The notes below the pieces were generated by a model. It had not been told where the DNA came from, did not search any database, and saw only the letters and a program-made list of their open reading frames with translations. This document shows positions 20,249 to 29,837 of a stretch of 64,000 bases of DNA, piece after piece. Position numbers and translations under genes: made by a program. Numbering within the stretch: the stretch's first letter is position 1; every line of letters starts with the position of its first letter. Origin of the DNA: Cylindrotheca closterium (Eukaryota > Bacillariophyta > Bacillariophyceae > Bacillariales > Bacillariaceae); contig CAKOGP040000291.1 in the NCBI GenBank assembly GCA_933822405.4, forward strand, positions 3,698 to 67,697. Reading direction: 5' to 3'.

Positions 20249-20581
20249 ATGCCAACTACAGATGGAAAAGCAAGTGTGATGGACCCCGAACCAGGGCAAG
20301 TCTGGGTGGAATTCATGAAGGATCATGAGCAAGGCGTCGTCAAGTCCAAGGATGAAAAGGACTCTGGATTGGATGTCGAAATCAAAAAGGGACACAAAGA
20401 CCGAATCTATCTTTCCAAGGTGGAACCTCCCGCTTCCGAACGACTGCACGTGGGTGATCGATTGGTAGCACTCAATGGCAAGTCAGTAGAATCCTTCGGT
20501 GGGGATTTGGACGAGATTCGAGAAGTCTTGAACCATTCCAATGTTATTGAAATGATAGTGGATCCAACACTAAAGAGGTAG
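20249..20581 (+). CDS. Small single-PDZ-domain protein
   Basis: 110 residues from ATG 20249. Residues about 45-107 look like a PDZ core: RIYLSKVEPP, then ERLHVGDRLVALNGKSVESF, then DEIREVLNHSNVIEMIVDP, matching the usual order of GD-x-[LI]-x-x-[VI]-N-G followed by an alpha helix and a last strand. The N-terminal 40 residues are charged. PDZ domains bind C-terminal peptides; no partner is apparent. There is no signal peptide, so a cytosolic adaptor is likely. Its length is about that of a lone PDZ domain. Confidence 0.82.
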   Translation: MPTTDGKASVMDPEPGQVWVEFMKDHEQGVVKSKDEKDSGLDVEIKKGHKDRIYLSKVEPPASERLHVGDRLVALNGKSVESFGGDLDEIREVLNHSNVIEMIVDPTLKR

Positions 20582-21159
20582 TTGTTGCACCTTGAGATGG
20601 GTTGGGAGCCTGTTCTACTATATTTTAATTGATAAAGTGCTGTATCAGGTGAAAGCAGAATACTTTATATGAGATTTAATGTTCAGAATGTCCAGTTTGC
20701 CTGTAAAAAATATTTCGACATGACATGCCCTATATTCTATTCCCACTTTCATGAATCAAGGTGTCCTCAAATCACGCGAAGTAGATGTAGAAACGTAGTT
20801 GTGATGAAGCAAGGTTAGGGACATGTCACCTCAGCTTGAGATTTGCAAGTGCAAATGGCGTCAGCGCCATTTTCGTTCACAGAAGATGGACAAAGGTGCA
20901 GAGTAGTACCCACACTGGAAATGAATAGAAAATCAAAGTGCCTAGATGACGTGAATGATGGATCGACTCGAGACATTCAGTCAGCTTGGGTCATAATGAA
21001 CGACAACAGGGAGGTAGACAGAAATGAAGGTTAAAGTATGATCGATTCTATATATTTATGCATATATTTGTTTGCAGTGTAGCGAGATAAGTGTCCCGTT
21101 TGGCACGGTCGACAAGGTTGGCCTACAGCCAAGTGTAGCAGTATAGGGCGGTCCCCGTC
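20582..21159. other. Intergenic region, no gene seen
   Basis: Convergent spacer between the PDZ gene and the minus-strand Ser/Gly/Lys-rich gene. A 63-codon open frame at 20843-21034 has no recognisable content. Confidence 0.5.
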
Positions 21160-21801
21160 TTATCGGCGTGTAGAAAGCTTGTGGCTCATTTTGGTATCGG
21201 AACTAGAAGACTTTTTAGATCCTTTTCCTCCCTTTCCTTTCCCAGAAGTAGCAGAATCGTCACCCTTGGAGCCACCTTTACCACTCTTTTTCGAAGACAT
21301 GCCACCCTTGGACGAGGAGCTTCCTCCTTTTCCACTCGTTCCCTTGGCAGAATCACCAGATGTGGAGGATCCTTTCCCTCCTTTTTTGCTCGATGACATG
21401 GGACTGTCACTACTTCCACCTTTACCGCCCTTTCCTTTCTTGCTACTCTTTGAAGACGATCTGCTGCTGCTGCTGCTGCTGCTCTTCTTACTGCCTTTGC
21501 CGCCCTTGCCATTGCTCTTTTTAGTACCCTTTGACGATCCAAGCTCGTCATCAGTGCCGTCTCCCTTTGTAGAAGGAAGCTCATCATCAGTACCATCTCC
21601 TTTGGAGGAAGGAAGCTCATCATCGTTATCAGGAGGTCTTGGACCAACAGCAAGCTTACGAGTTGCTCCGAATTCGCTCACAAACTCGGCGGGGAGATGC
21701 CGGGCTCCTTGTTGTAGGTATTCTGCATTATTTTGTCCCACAGCAACAAGGGTGGAACACGCAAAGAAGAGTAGGAATGCAAGATTTTTAGAAGATGTCA
21801 T
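21160..21801 (-). CDS. Secreted Ser/Gly/Lys-rich protein, silaffin-like
   Basis: 213 residues from the ATG at 21801. A signal peptide (NLAFLLFFACSTLVAVG) is followed by a short unique region and then a short acidic repeat (DDELPSSKGDGT, DDELPSTKGDGT, DDELGSSKGT). The rest is almost only Ser, Gly and Lys (SKKGKGGKGGSSDS, KGGSSSSKGG). Long Ser/Lys tracts with a secretory signal are the hallmark of silaffins and other biosilica- or wall-associated proteins, in which Ser can be phosphorylated and Lys modified. A KLAVGPR-type sequence could be a processing site. Assignment to silica is inference from composition only. It is the smaller neighbour of the similar gene at 22599-23378. Confidence 0.82.
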   Translation of the reverse strand: MTSSKNLAFLLFFACSTLVAVGQNNAEYLQQGARHLPAEFVSEFGATRKLAVGPRPPDNDDELPSSKGDGTDDELPSTKGDGTDDELGSSKGTKKSNGKGGKGSKKSSSSSSSRSSSKSSKKGKGGKGGSSDSPMSSSKKGGKGSSTSGDSAKGTSGKGGSSSSKGGMSSKKSGKGGSKGDDSATSGKGKGGKGSKKSSSSDTKMSHKLSTRR

Positions 21802-22598
21802 CGTTTCGGCTTGTGTTAAATGTTTTGTTTTGTGTCGAGCTTGTTTGGATCAATGGCAACAGGTTTCCTTTCAAAACGGGATAGGAATTTTGTGAGACCG
21901 GATCGTTTTGTGGCGAGTTTTGGTGCTGGTTGCGTCTGTTGGAATTCGAACAGAAATAACACGACGAAAAAGGATGGGTTGCATTCTAAATCGCGTGAAT
22001 CGTGGACGAAAACAACGGTCTAATCTATACTCTTGGTCTAATCGTGCAAATCACGTCGAAAGGATTCCATCGGATCAAAACGCCAGAAATACAATGAGAA
22101 AAAAAATGGTAACGGATCGAAAATATTGCGCAGACCCGAAGCCCAGGTTCCACCATGAGAATCATCAAAGGTTGTATGTTTCAATCGGAACCCAAGGCAA
22201 GATTCAATCCGTGTGAGTCAGTCTTCAGAGCATCGCAGTTCACAGTGAATGAATGATGTTTTGAAGGACTGCATTCTGCATGAACAAACCATGGCATTCT
22301 GCAGAGAACGATGATGACAGAATGCTGTCCCAACTTTAAAAATTATGAAGCTCTAACAAATGCAATAGTGATAATAGCAACACAAAAAAGCTGATAATTA
22401 ATTTCACAGTTATATTATACAATAGATGCGTTCTACTTTTGGTATCTGAAGTGGAAGGCGTGCTTCTGCAAGAACGACGGCAGTTGTGTTTTGATGTACT
22501 GATACAATCCTTACATCATTTGTTGCTCAGCTTGTCGAGTTGCTTACAACGAATGGTTTGGTGACATTGAGCATGAAAAAGCAAACACGTATAGCAAT
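21802..22598. other. Intergenic region between the two Ser/Gly/Lys-rich genes
   Basis: Upstream flank of the gene at 21160-21801 and 3' flank of the gene at 22599-23378. Plus-strand frames here are shadows of the compositional bias or chance. A repeated GCATTCTGCA motif is seen at about 22269 and 22291. Confidence 0.5.
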
Positions 22599-23378
22599 TT
22601 ACATGCTCATGGAGCCAAAGACCATGTCTTGGAAGTCATCAATGACATGGGTCTTCTTGGATGACTTGCTTCCACCCTTTCCAGAAGATCCTTTGCCCAT
22701 CTTCTTGGATCCCTTTCCTCCTTTTCCTGAGGACTCCGAAGATCCCTTTCCTCCCTTACCGGAGCTAGAAGATCCACCCTTTCCTTTGCCACTGGACATG
22801 TCGGAAGACCCCTTGGAGCCACCCTTGCCGCCCTTTCCGGATTCCATCGATCCCTTGGAGCCTCCCTTGCCGCCCTTTCCGGAATCCATCGATCCCTTGG
22901 AGCCTCCCTTTCCTCCCTTTCCGGAATCCATCGATCCCTTGGAGCCTCCCTTTCCTCCCTTTCCAGAATCCATTGAACCCTTGGATCCACCCTTGCCGCC
23001 CTTTCCGGATTCCATCGATCCCTTAGAGCCTCCCTTGCCGGAAGACATTCCTTTACCACCCTTTCCTGAGTCCATCGAACCCTTTCCAGACTTCCCAGAC
23101 GATCCTCCCTTTCCGGAAGACATGCCTTTGCCAGATTTGCCTGAGGAGCTGCTTCCGCCCTTTCCGCCCTTTCCTCCTTTTCCTTTTCCACTCACAGGAT
23201 GGTCTTCCATGGGAGTATCAGGTGTAACAGGTCGGTCACCGACGTTGAGAAGACGGTAATGTCTTCGCTCCTCAACGTTGGCATCGGCACGAAGGTTTCG
23301 TGCTGGTTGGTTTTCCGCCACAACGAATGAGGTGCATGCTAGGAGCATAAGGAAAGCGATAGTTCTGGTGGTCATCAT
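22599..23378 (-). CDS. Secreted Ser/Gly/Lys-rich repeat protein, silaffin-like
   Basis: I choose the ATG at 23378 (259 residues), which gives a signal peptide (RTIAFLMLLACTSFVVA) directly; the open frame upstream to 23579 would bury it. A short unique region with RNLRAD and RRHYRLLNV follows, then a repeat domain built from 14-residue units of the type SKGSMDSGKGGKGG (about five near-perfect copies and several variants). The end (KSSKKTHVIDDFQDMVFGSM) is unique. Composition and signal suggest an extracellular, silica- or wall-associated protein; RNL and RLL match the R-x-L processing motif seen in silaffin precursors. This is inference from composition. The related protein at 21160-21801 lacks the exact 14-residue repeat. 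Confidence 0.83.
   Translation of the reverse strand: MMTTRTIAFLMLLACTSFVVAENQPARNLRADANVEERRHYRLLNVGDRPVTPDTPMEDHPVSGKGKGGKGGKGGSSSSGKSGKGMSSGKGGSSGKSGKGSMDSGKGGKGMSSGKGGSKGSMESGKGGKGGSKGSMDSGKGGKGGSKGSMDSGKGGKGGSKGSMDSGKGGKGGSKGSMESGKGGKGGSKGSSDMSSGKGKGGSSSSGKGGKGSSESSGKGGKGSKKMGKGSSGKGGSKSSKKTHVIDDFQDMVFGSMSM
22800..23060. repeat. 42-bp coding tandem repeats
   Basis: Inside the gene at 22599-23378, units encoding SKGSM[DE]SGKGGKGG are repeated with a 42-bp period. The middle copies differ mainly by synonymous changes (CCCTTGGAGCC against CCCTTGGATCC), so copy number could vary between strains. Confidence 0.8.
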
Positions 23379-24227
23379 GATTGCTGATTTGATAAGTTGT
23401 TGTTTTTGCTTGATGGTTTGAATTGTGAGAGTTGGAAATGACGATGAGAGTTTTGATTTGAAAAATGCCGATTTTATTTTGTGGCGAGCACGACACGTGC
23501 AGAGTCGGTCGGCGCGCCAACAGAAGCACAACGCCAAAAAACAAAAAATGACCTTAAATGAGCTATTTATGGTCGACAATGACGGCTCTTTCTGATCTTG
23601 TAACCAGTCCTGAAATGCACGTAATCAATGGCTCATTGCGATTCAGTTGTGTCGTGTTGTGGCTTCAACGGAATACACAGGACTATGTAAAATGGCGGTG
23701 TTGTCCGCTCGATACGATCTTTGAAATCAGTCACGAAATGCGATTCTGTTGTTTCGTGTTGTATCATGAACGGTGTTCTTTTGGCCAAAAATAAAAACCG
23801 TGATAAAACTTCAACTCCGTTTACGATTGAAATTGCACCCAGCCAGATGTCAAGCCTGATCGATGACGCGCTACCAGGTACTACTCTAGAGCAGACTACC
23901 GGTACCAGGTACGTAGAAGGTTACAGACAGAAAGAAACGCGATGACCATACTCGAAAGTCTATGAGATTGTCTACCGATATATAATAATAAAAGTAATAA
24001 TTGTTTTTTGAAATTTGTCTGGACTCAGTTCATTCACGGAAGATCTGAATCAATCTCAATCTGAATCAATCATTGACATGACGTCACTGCCGCTCAATGT
24101 CAATAATTTGGTACTGCGCATCTCAGACAGAATAAGTGGTACTAATACTATCGGTTGAACATATTCTACTCGTGGTACATTACCGGTAGCCGCAGTGAAG
24201 TGCACCATCAAAGATCTACAGAAAATA
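23379..24227. other. Divergent intergenic region
   Basis: This holds the 5' flanks of the Ser/Gly/Lys-rich gene (minus) and the SDR gene (plus). Dense GTACC/ACCGGTA palindromes lie at 23873-23913 (CCAGGTACTACTC, ACTACCGGTACCAGGTACG) and 24181-24190. No gene seen. Confidence 0.5.
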
Positions 24228-24413
24228 ATGAGAACCGCTTTCTTACTTAGCCTTCTTCCTTCTTCCTTGCGCTCTGGCATTTTCGTCATCTCTAGCACCA
24301 ACGGGAAAAGCAACAAGTGCTCTTCATTCTTTGGCATCGGAGGATGAGGCTTCTTCATTTTCTCCATTCAAGCTGGAGTTGCCTCTGCCACGACTCTTGC
24401 AGGTCTATTTGTA

Positions 24414-25230
24414 ATGCCACAACTGGGAATTGCTGAAGAAGAAACCAGAGCCGCATCCATTAAAAATGTCGTTGTTGCTGGAGCAACTGGACAAACCGGA
24501 AGCCGAGTTTTCGAACGCTTGGTTGCGCAAAACTTCGTCACTACAGGAGGTGTTCGAAATGTTGCAAAGGCCAGCAAGTCCCTGCAAGGAAACCTGAAAC
24601 AATTAGACGTCGTTGAGGACTCTATTGATAGCCTGACCGAAACCCTCAAGGGAGCTGATGGTAAGATGAACTTTTTGCAGTGAATAGTCTGTGTTGAAGA
24701 CTTGTATTTGACTCTTGATCTATCAAATCCTTATTTTAGGGCTCATTATCGCATGTGGCATGAATCCAGGCAAGAACCTTCTAAGAATGTCTGCTGCCGC
24801 ACATGAAGTTGATAATCTTGGAACCTGCAAGCTAATCTCCGCCGCCAAGAATGCCGGAATCAAAAAGGTTGCCATGGTTTCCTCCATTTTAACAGATGGC
24901 AGGGCGTGGGGACAAGAAAACTCCCCTAGGTTTGTTGCTACCAATGCCTTTGGTGGAGCACTCGACGAAAAGCTTGTCTCCGAAAAGTTTCTCCGAGCCA
25001 GTGGATTGGACTATACAATTGTTAGACCAGGAGGATTGAAGGCGAAGACCCCAACAGGAGAATTGTTCATCAATTCTGAGAACACACTCAATAGTGGAGA
25101 AATTTCGAGAGACTTGGTCGCTGATGTTAGCATTGCTTGTTTGAACGACCCAAAATCCTCTAACAAGGTTCTTGAAATTTTCGAAGATGAAGGAAAGCCA
25201 GCCAAGGTATTCAATGGGCTGGTTATGTAA
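24414..25230 (+). CDS. NAD(P)-binding atypical SDR, two exons, possibly plastid targeted
   Basis: Exons 24414-24660 and 24740-25230 flank a 79-bp intron (GTAAGA to TTTTAG) and join in frame as GGG, giving 245 residues. The nucleotide-binding motif VVVAGATGQTGSRV (G-A-T-G-x-x-G) opens a Rossmann fold. VAMVSSILTDGRAWG and YTIVRPGGLK, in which YTIVRPG is the usual post-catalytic strand, mark the NmrA/HSCARG-like atypical SDR group. These act as NAD(P)H sensors or reductases. The start is uncertain: upstream DNA at 24228-24411 encodes a very good secretory and transit presequence (ending ALAFSSSLAPTGKATS) but in a different frame, so the true 5' end may lie at ATG 24228 with an unresolved frame change or a small intron at 24317-24372. 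Confidence 0.83.
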
Positions 25231-25335
25231 TTGATCTATATTTCGCGATTATCACCTAGCTATCGGGATTCCGGAGTTAGTCCAAACTCTTCACTCTCTC
25301 CTCTCCAGTTTTAAAGTATCCGTTTGTTACCTGTC

Positions 25336-26358
25336 CTATTCCTCCATCAGAGCTCTGGCCAAGTGTTTGCTGGTTTGATGCATGGGCAATCCCATCACAG
25401 TAAAGAAGTCTCCTGTGATGCTTTGCACCATTTGGCCGCCAATACCTTGTATCCCGTAACTGCCTGCCTTGTCCATCGGTTCCCCAGAGGCAACATACGC
25501 ATCAATGTCAGCATCGCTCAAGTTGCAAAAGGTAACATGAGCGCTCTCCGTGAACGAAGACAACAGGGAAATTTCACAGCTGGAAGAAAGCCGATAGAGT
25601 GCGACTCCAGTGTGGACTTGGTGCTTCAGGGGGTAAAATGAGCCTATGCACTCTGTTTCCTTGCAATGTATCAAAGCAATGACAACAAGAACTGACCTCT
25701 TGACCACTCAATTTGAGCAGCATTTGCTTGGCTTCTTCTTCATTCTTTGGTTTTTCCAAAATCTTGTCATCAATATCAACAACAGTGTCACTCCCCAAGT
25801 AAAAGACTGGAATATTTGTGTTTCGCTCTTTTCCTGCATGTTCGGCGGCCAAAGAATGCGCCTTGGCCTCTGCTAGCTTTTTCGTGTAAATGGTCGGATG
25901 CAAATCTTGTTGTACCAGCTCTTTTTGCAAAGAAGATTCGTCCAGTGGGGGTGGTTCACACGAATATGATCCAGCCAAGCCCATCATATCAAGGATCTCA
26001 CTAAGGCGATACCAAAGGTTACATATATTCAGCTACAACATAACGGACTTAACCTTCCTGGTCCTCAGTCTATCAGGTTGACTTACCGTCGCCTTGGCGA
26101 TTGACTTGCCAATACTAAGCATGCTTTCTTTCCTTCTTTGATAGCATTATTCTCAGCACAGAGCTTGTCACGTAACGAAATCAGAAGCGGAGAAGATTCT
26201 GCCGATAGACGAGCTTTCAGTTCGGTGGATGATAATGTCATCGCAATGGACGAGTAACGGTTGTGTCTGACAAATCTTCCTGGATTGAAAGTGAATGCTA
26301 AGCTCTGAATCAATAAGGTTGTTACAAGAACTGCAAAGTAACAATCATCTACTTTCAT
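25336..26358 (-). CDS. Maf-type nucleotide pyrophosphatase, three exons, likely plastid targeted
   Basis: Exons 26358-26087, 26000-25697 and 25623-25336 with introns of 86 and 73 bp (donors GTAAGT and GTCAGT, acceptors CCTTAG and TGAAG) give 287 residues. The spliced protein shows the Maf signature LASQSPRRREIL across the first junction, the catalytic strand GSDTVVDIDDKILEKP with D162, and DKAGSYGIQGIGG near the end. Maf proteins hydrolyse non-canonical or modified nucleotides such as dTTP, UTP or m7GTP to monophosphates. The first 22 residues form a signal peptide ending SLA before F-T-F, which is the A-F type junction of diatom plastid presequences, so a plastid location is likely. Neither intron-containing frame alone makes a complete Maf. 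Confidence 0.9.
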
Positions 26359-26635
26359 GACCGAACGCTTCAGTTCCAGTGTCAGGAGATGTGATACAGT
26401 TTTTAGTATTTTTATTGTGTATCGATCGTTGGTCTATTGGAGAAAGGGAAGAATGGGGAACGGATGGTGTGAAGTGGGATGGTGTGGCGGACAGTAGTCC
26501 AACCCACCACGTCGAAAACACACGAAAGGCCGAGTTTTGAAGTTTGAAGTTGTGATTATAATACAACAACTTCGAAAACACGAAAGACTTATTATCAAAC
26601 ACACCAAGTTATCTTCGACAATTTCCTCATCGATT

Positions 26636-27283
26636 ATGGGCAACGAAGCATCCGCATCCACCTCGAACTCTGCATATCCCTTTTCTTCCACTCACAATGA
26701 ATACAATGCTGATACGGATACGGATACGGATAAGATCGCTTTCACTGGAGACAGAAAAAATCAACAATCTCGCTCCGAGGAGATATCATCATTGATTCAT
26801 TTTGCAGAGTCCAACTATGAAAGTAGACCAAATGAATCACTATCCGCGTTGATGGAAGCGATGACACTCAACAGTGGTCCAGCCAGGGCCACTCATGCCA
26901 TGAAATGTATCAAGGTTGAACTGGAACGACCGGAAAATTTAGGCAATGCCATCCACACTGATTTATTCACGAAGCAACACTCATCAAATGATCACAGAGT
27001 ATCAGTCCAAAGCATGGAACCGGATAAGCACCAACGTATTGCCCAAATTGTACAAAACCTCCTGGCCGATCGATCGACTTATTTGTATCAAATGGGACAT
27101 CAGAATATTTTACAGCAGGCGATGGAAGATGGCAGCTCGGTTGTATGTCGCCATTGCAATGGTATGATCCCCGCCAAGCGTTGGTATCAGCATCAGCAGT
27201 ACTGGTGCCAAGTAACTGCGAATAATTTGCACACGGAAATTGGCGAGAGCGACGATGATGTCATGTGCTGTAATGATGAATGA
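26636..27283 (+). CDS. Protein with N-myristoylation motif and CCHC-type zinc-finger-like end
   Basis: I choose ATG 26636 (215 residues) rather than the upstream open frame because the start MGNEASAS is a good N-myristoylation signal (Gly2, Ser at position 6). A hexanucleotide repeat encodes DTDTDTD at about residue 24. The middle is mildly helical, and the C-terminus has CRHCNGMIPAKRWYQHQQYWC, a C-x2-C-x11-H-x4-C arrangement that could bind zinc. No family is recognised. It may be a membrane-tethered zinc-finger protein. It is divergent from the Maf gene across about 280 bases. Confidence 0.72.
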   Translation: MGNEASASTSNSAYPFSSTHNEYNADTDTDTDKIAFTGDRKNQQSRSEEISSLIHFAESNYESRPNESLSALMEAMTLNSGPARATHAMKCIKVELERPENLGNAIHTDLFTKQHSSNDHRVSVQSMEPDKHQRIAQIVQNLLADRSTYLYQMGHQNILQQAMEDGSSVVCRHCNGMIPAKRWYQHQQYWCQVTANNLHTEIGESDDDVMCCNDE

Positions 27284-28763
27284 CAAGTGACAAGCTACTA
27301 TAGACCCAGTCAAATAATGTCACAGCATTTCAAAGAACTAATGCTACCTGTTGACACTGTTGGCCCGCTGATCGCAACGTGTTGGTTCACACATTGGGCA
27401 AGCGAATCACTCAACTTCATCGCTTTGCGCTGGAGTTAGTATCTTTCTTGAAGCACTGCTGGGTTGTGGCAGTGCATCTAGTTGAAAAAACAAGGCAGCA
27501 TTTTTCGTTTCGATTTGCTACGATCATTCGTCACCTTGGACCCATGTCGAATCACGTGAAACGGGCGACAATCCGAAGGGCCACCATTCTGAATTGATCA
27601 TGAATTGATCATGAATTGGGAACAAACCGTTGCGAGACCTTGACGAGGCACTTCAATCCAACCACACTAACCTTGCAATCACCTTTGTGTGCGCTTTGCA
27701 CTCATTTAGCACACGTTTGCATCGTGTGCTATCGATCCGACCATCACTTCGTCGAATGGATTGGTCTGTGTGCCTTTCTTCAGGGTTTTCGGAGAGCAAT
27801 GATGGGATCGGCATCGGCAAATAATGTGCAAATTGGTCATCATTATTGTCCCAAGGTCAATGAACCCGGAATGAACCGGGAAGTGGACCTTTAAAGAAGC
27901 GAACCTACTAGGAAGAATCTTTTGTAGGATTCAGAAGAACTACTTCCACAAGAAGGCGAAGTAGATAAAAATGAATCTTTAGGGTGTGCTTCCTGTACCA
28001 TGATTTATCATTTGTTTGGTATTGATTGAGCACTCCAAGCAGCGGTCGATAGTAGACATGAGATTGTGTGCGTGGAATGTTATTTTTCTGATGTGAAGTT
28101 CGACTCCACGTGAACCTGTGTGCATGTTTCATTGATGATTCATCTTGCTTGAAACGAAACGAAACGAAACAGGTGAAAGATACTGCACATTACCGGGTCG
28201 CAGGTGTACTCGTCCGTCCGTCGCTCGGGGATATTATCGTAGTGGGCTACTACCGGTATTTACTTGGGAACGAAAGATATTCATGCGCGCATTGTAAATA
28301 TTTTTAGCTCTATATTTCCCATAGTACTGTTCATCAGTTATTTTTTATATAAAAGTATACGTCGACGTCTCAACCAGTCCGGCAAATTCGAAATGCCATC
28401 GCGCCTCTTCCCTCTAAATCATCATTGGTCCCTCATATTGTAAAGTTCAATTCGTCAACACAGCATTCCATCGCATCACAAAAACAATGCCCACTTTTGT
28501 AGATGCTCTTTTAGATGTCGAGACTGGCGAAATTGCTTCGTACTACCGGTAGTATTGTATAAAATAGGTACATACATATATTTTATAGTCTTTCCTCCGA
28601 CTTCTTCGACCAACAAACTTTTTTGTCCGTTGAATATGATACGCGCGAGCCAAGATCGACTACAATAAGATTGCATGTTGAGTGTTGAGATTCCACTCGC
28701 ACGACAGCTCTTATTATTTTATTTTATTTTATTCAGCCCGCAGTCTTCCAACAAAAACACAAT
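27284..28763. other. Long intergenic region, no gene recognised
   Basis: About 1.5 kb with only short frames that lack protein-like content. Minor repeats: GAATTGATCAT three times near 27590-27616, GAAACG repeats at 28154-28168, and a TTTTA repeat at 28713-28735 just upstream of the methyltransferase-like gene. Palindromes TACCGGTA occur at about 28251 and 28544. Confidence 0.5.
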
Positions 28764-29837
28764 ATGAGGCTGAATCAAAACCATAGACAAAGAAAGCAAG
28801 AGCCTTTTGCAGGATTGTTTCGACTCGTAATATTATTTTCCGTCATTCTTTTCTTCTACGCATCCAACAATTCCATGTTTCAAATAAGCACTGCAACGCT
28901 ATGGAACGATAATGCAACGATGTCTAGAAATCTTTGTGAGACGGTGGTAGAGACACCTATCCCTTCCGCTGCGACTGGTCAACCGATGTCGCAAAGTGGT
29001 TTCAGTCTTGCCCAAAGACAAAGTTTTGGATACTTTGACGACATCTCGGACGAACACTGGAAACGAGCTCAACAGATTCACGCCAAAATGTTTCCCAACC
29101 ATTCACCTCGACTGGGCCAGTATTCCAATGCATTAGTCGTCAAAGACAAGATGGCAGAACTCAAAATGTCTAGCTTTTGGTATGCACAAAACTTTCACGA
29201 AGAATTCCATTGTCCTCTTGCCCAACGAATTCCAACGGATGGTGAGGGCGATGGACCGAAATGGGTCTGTGATCCCCACCGATTGAAAGACAAGAAAGAT
29301 TGCTTAGTCTACTCAATTGGGTCCAATGGAAAAGCTGAATTTGAAACTGGAGTGAGAGATGAAATCGGAAATCACTGTGAGATCCACACCTTTGACGTCG
29401 GCAGTTACAACAAGCGCAATGGGAACTTTGCCGAAGCGCTAAAGGGAATCGCAACCTTCCACCATTGGGGATTTGGTACTAAAGAAGAGGCCCAAAAGCA
29501 ACCAAGAAGATTTAAAACCCTACAGCAAACAATGAAGGAGCTGGGTCATGCAAATCGAACCATCGACCTATTCAAAATCGATTGCGAGTGGTGCGAATGG
29601 TTCACATACGAACAGTGGCTGAACCAGGACATTCGACAGATATTGGTCGAAACGCACAACGCTCCGATGCCAAATGTACAGGACTTTTTCTACAAATTGC
29701 ACGATGCAGGCTTTGTTATCTTCAACAAGGAAGCGAACTATCAAAATGGCGGAGGAGGCGTCGAATATGGCTTCCTGAAGCTTTCCACTGACTTTTTTGT
29801 AGACGGAAGTGTCTACGATGCCACAGCAATGAAGTAG
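28764..29837 (+). CDS. Membrane-anchored methyltransferase-like protein (METTL24/FkbM type)
   Basis: 357 residues from ATG 28764. Residues about 18-34 are a single anchor near the N-terminus (type II, Golgi-like). A conserved domain starts with WVCDPH (167-172) and DCLVYSIGSNGKAEFE (179-194), which fits the first strand and Gly-rich loop of a Rossmann methyltransferase; HTFDVGSY (208) and IDLFKIDCEWCEW (267-279) fit the later strands. This order (CLVYS-x-G, then IDLxKxDxEGxEW-like) is seen in METTL24-like Methyltransf_22 proteins; here the usual Gly of the last motif is Cys. The likely role is methylation in the secretory pathway, with substrate unknown. Confidence 0.82.
   Translation: MRLNQNHRQRKQEPFAGLFRLVILFSVILFFYASNNSMFQISTATLWNDNATMSRNLCETVVETPIPSAATGQPMSQSGFSLAQRQSFGYFDDISDEHWKRAQQIHAKMFPNHSPRLGQYSNALVVKDKMAELKMSSFWYAQNFHEEFHCPLAQRIPTDGEGDGPKWVCDPHRLKDKKDCLVYSIGSNGKAEFETGVRDEIGNHCEIHTFDVGSYNKRNGNFAEALKGIATFHHWGFGTKEEAQKQPRRFKTLQQTMKELGHANRTIDLFKIDCEWCEWFTYEQWLNQDIRQILVETHNAPMPNVQDFFYKLHDAGFVIFNKEANYQNGGGGVEYGFLKLSTDFFVDGSVYDATAMK

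Noticed and set aside
22540..23259. Plus-strand frame rich in Pro, Phe and Asp opposite the Ser/Gly/Lys repeats
   Set aside because: It has no signal or domain and mirrors the repeat composition of the minus-strand gene; the same holds for 21179-21895.
27379..27894. Two short plus-strand frames after the myristoylation-motif gene
   Set aside because: Composition is not protein-like, the frames overlap each other and no domain is seen.
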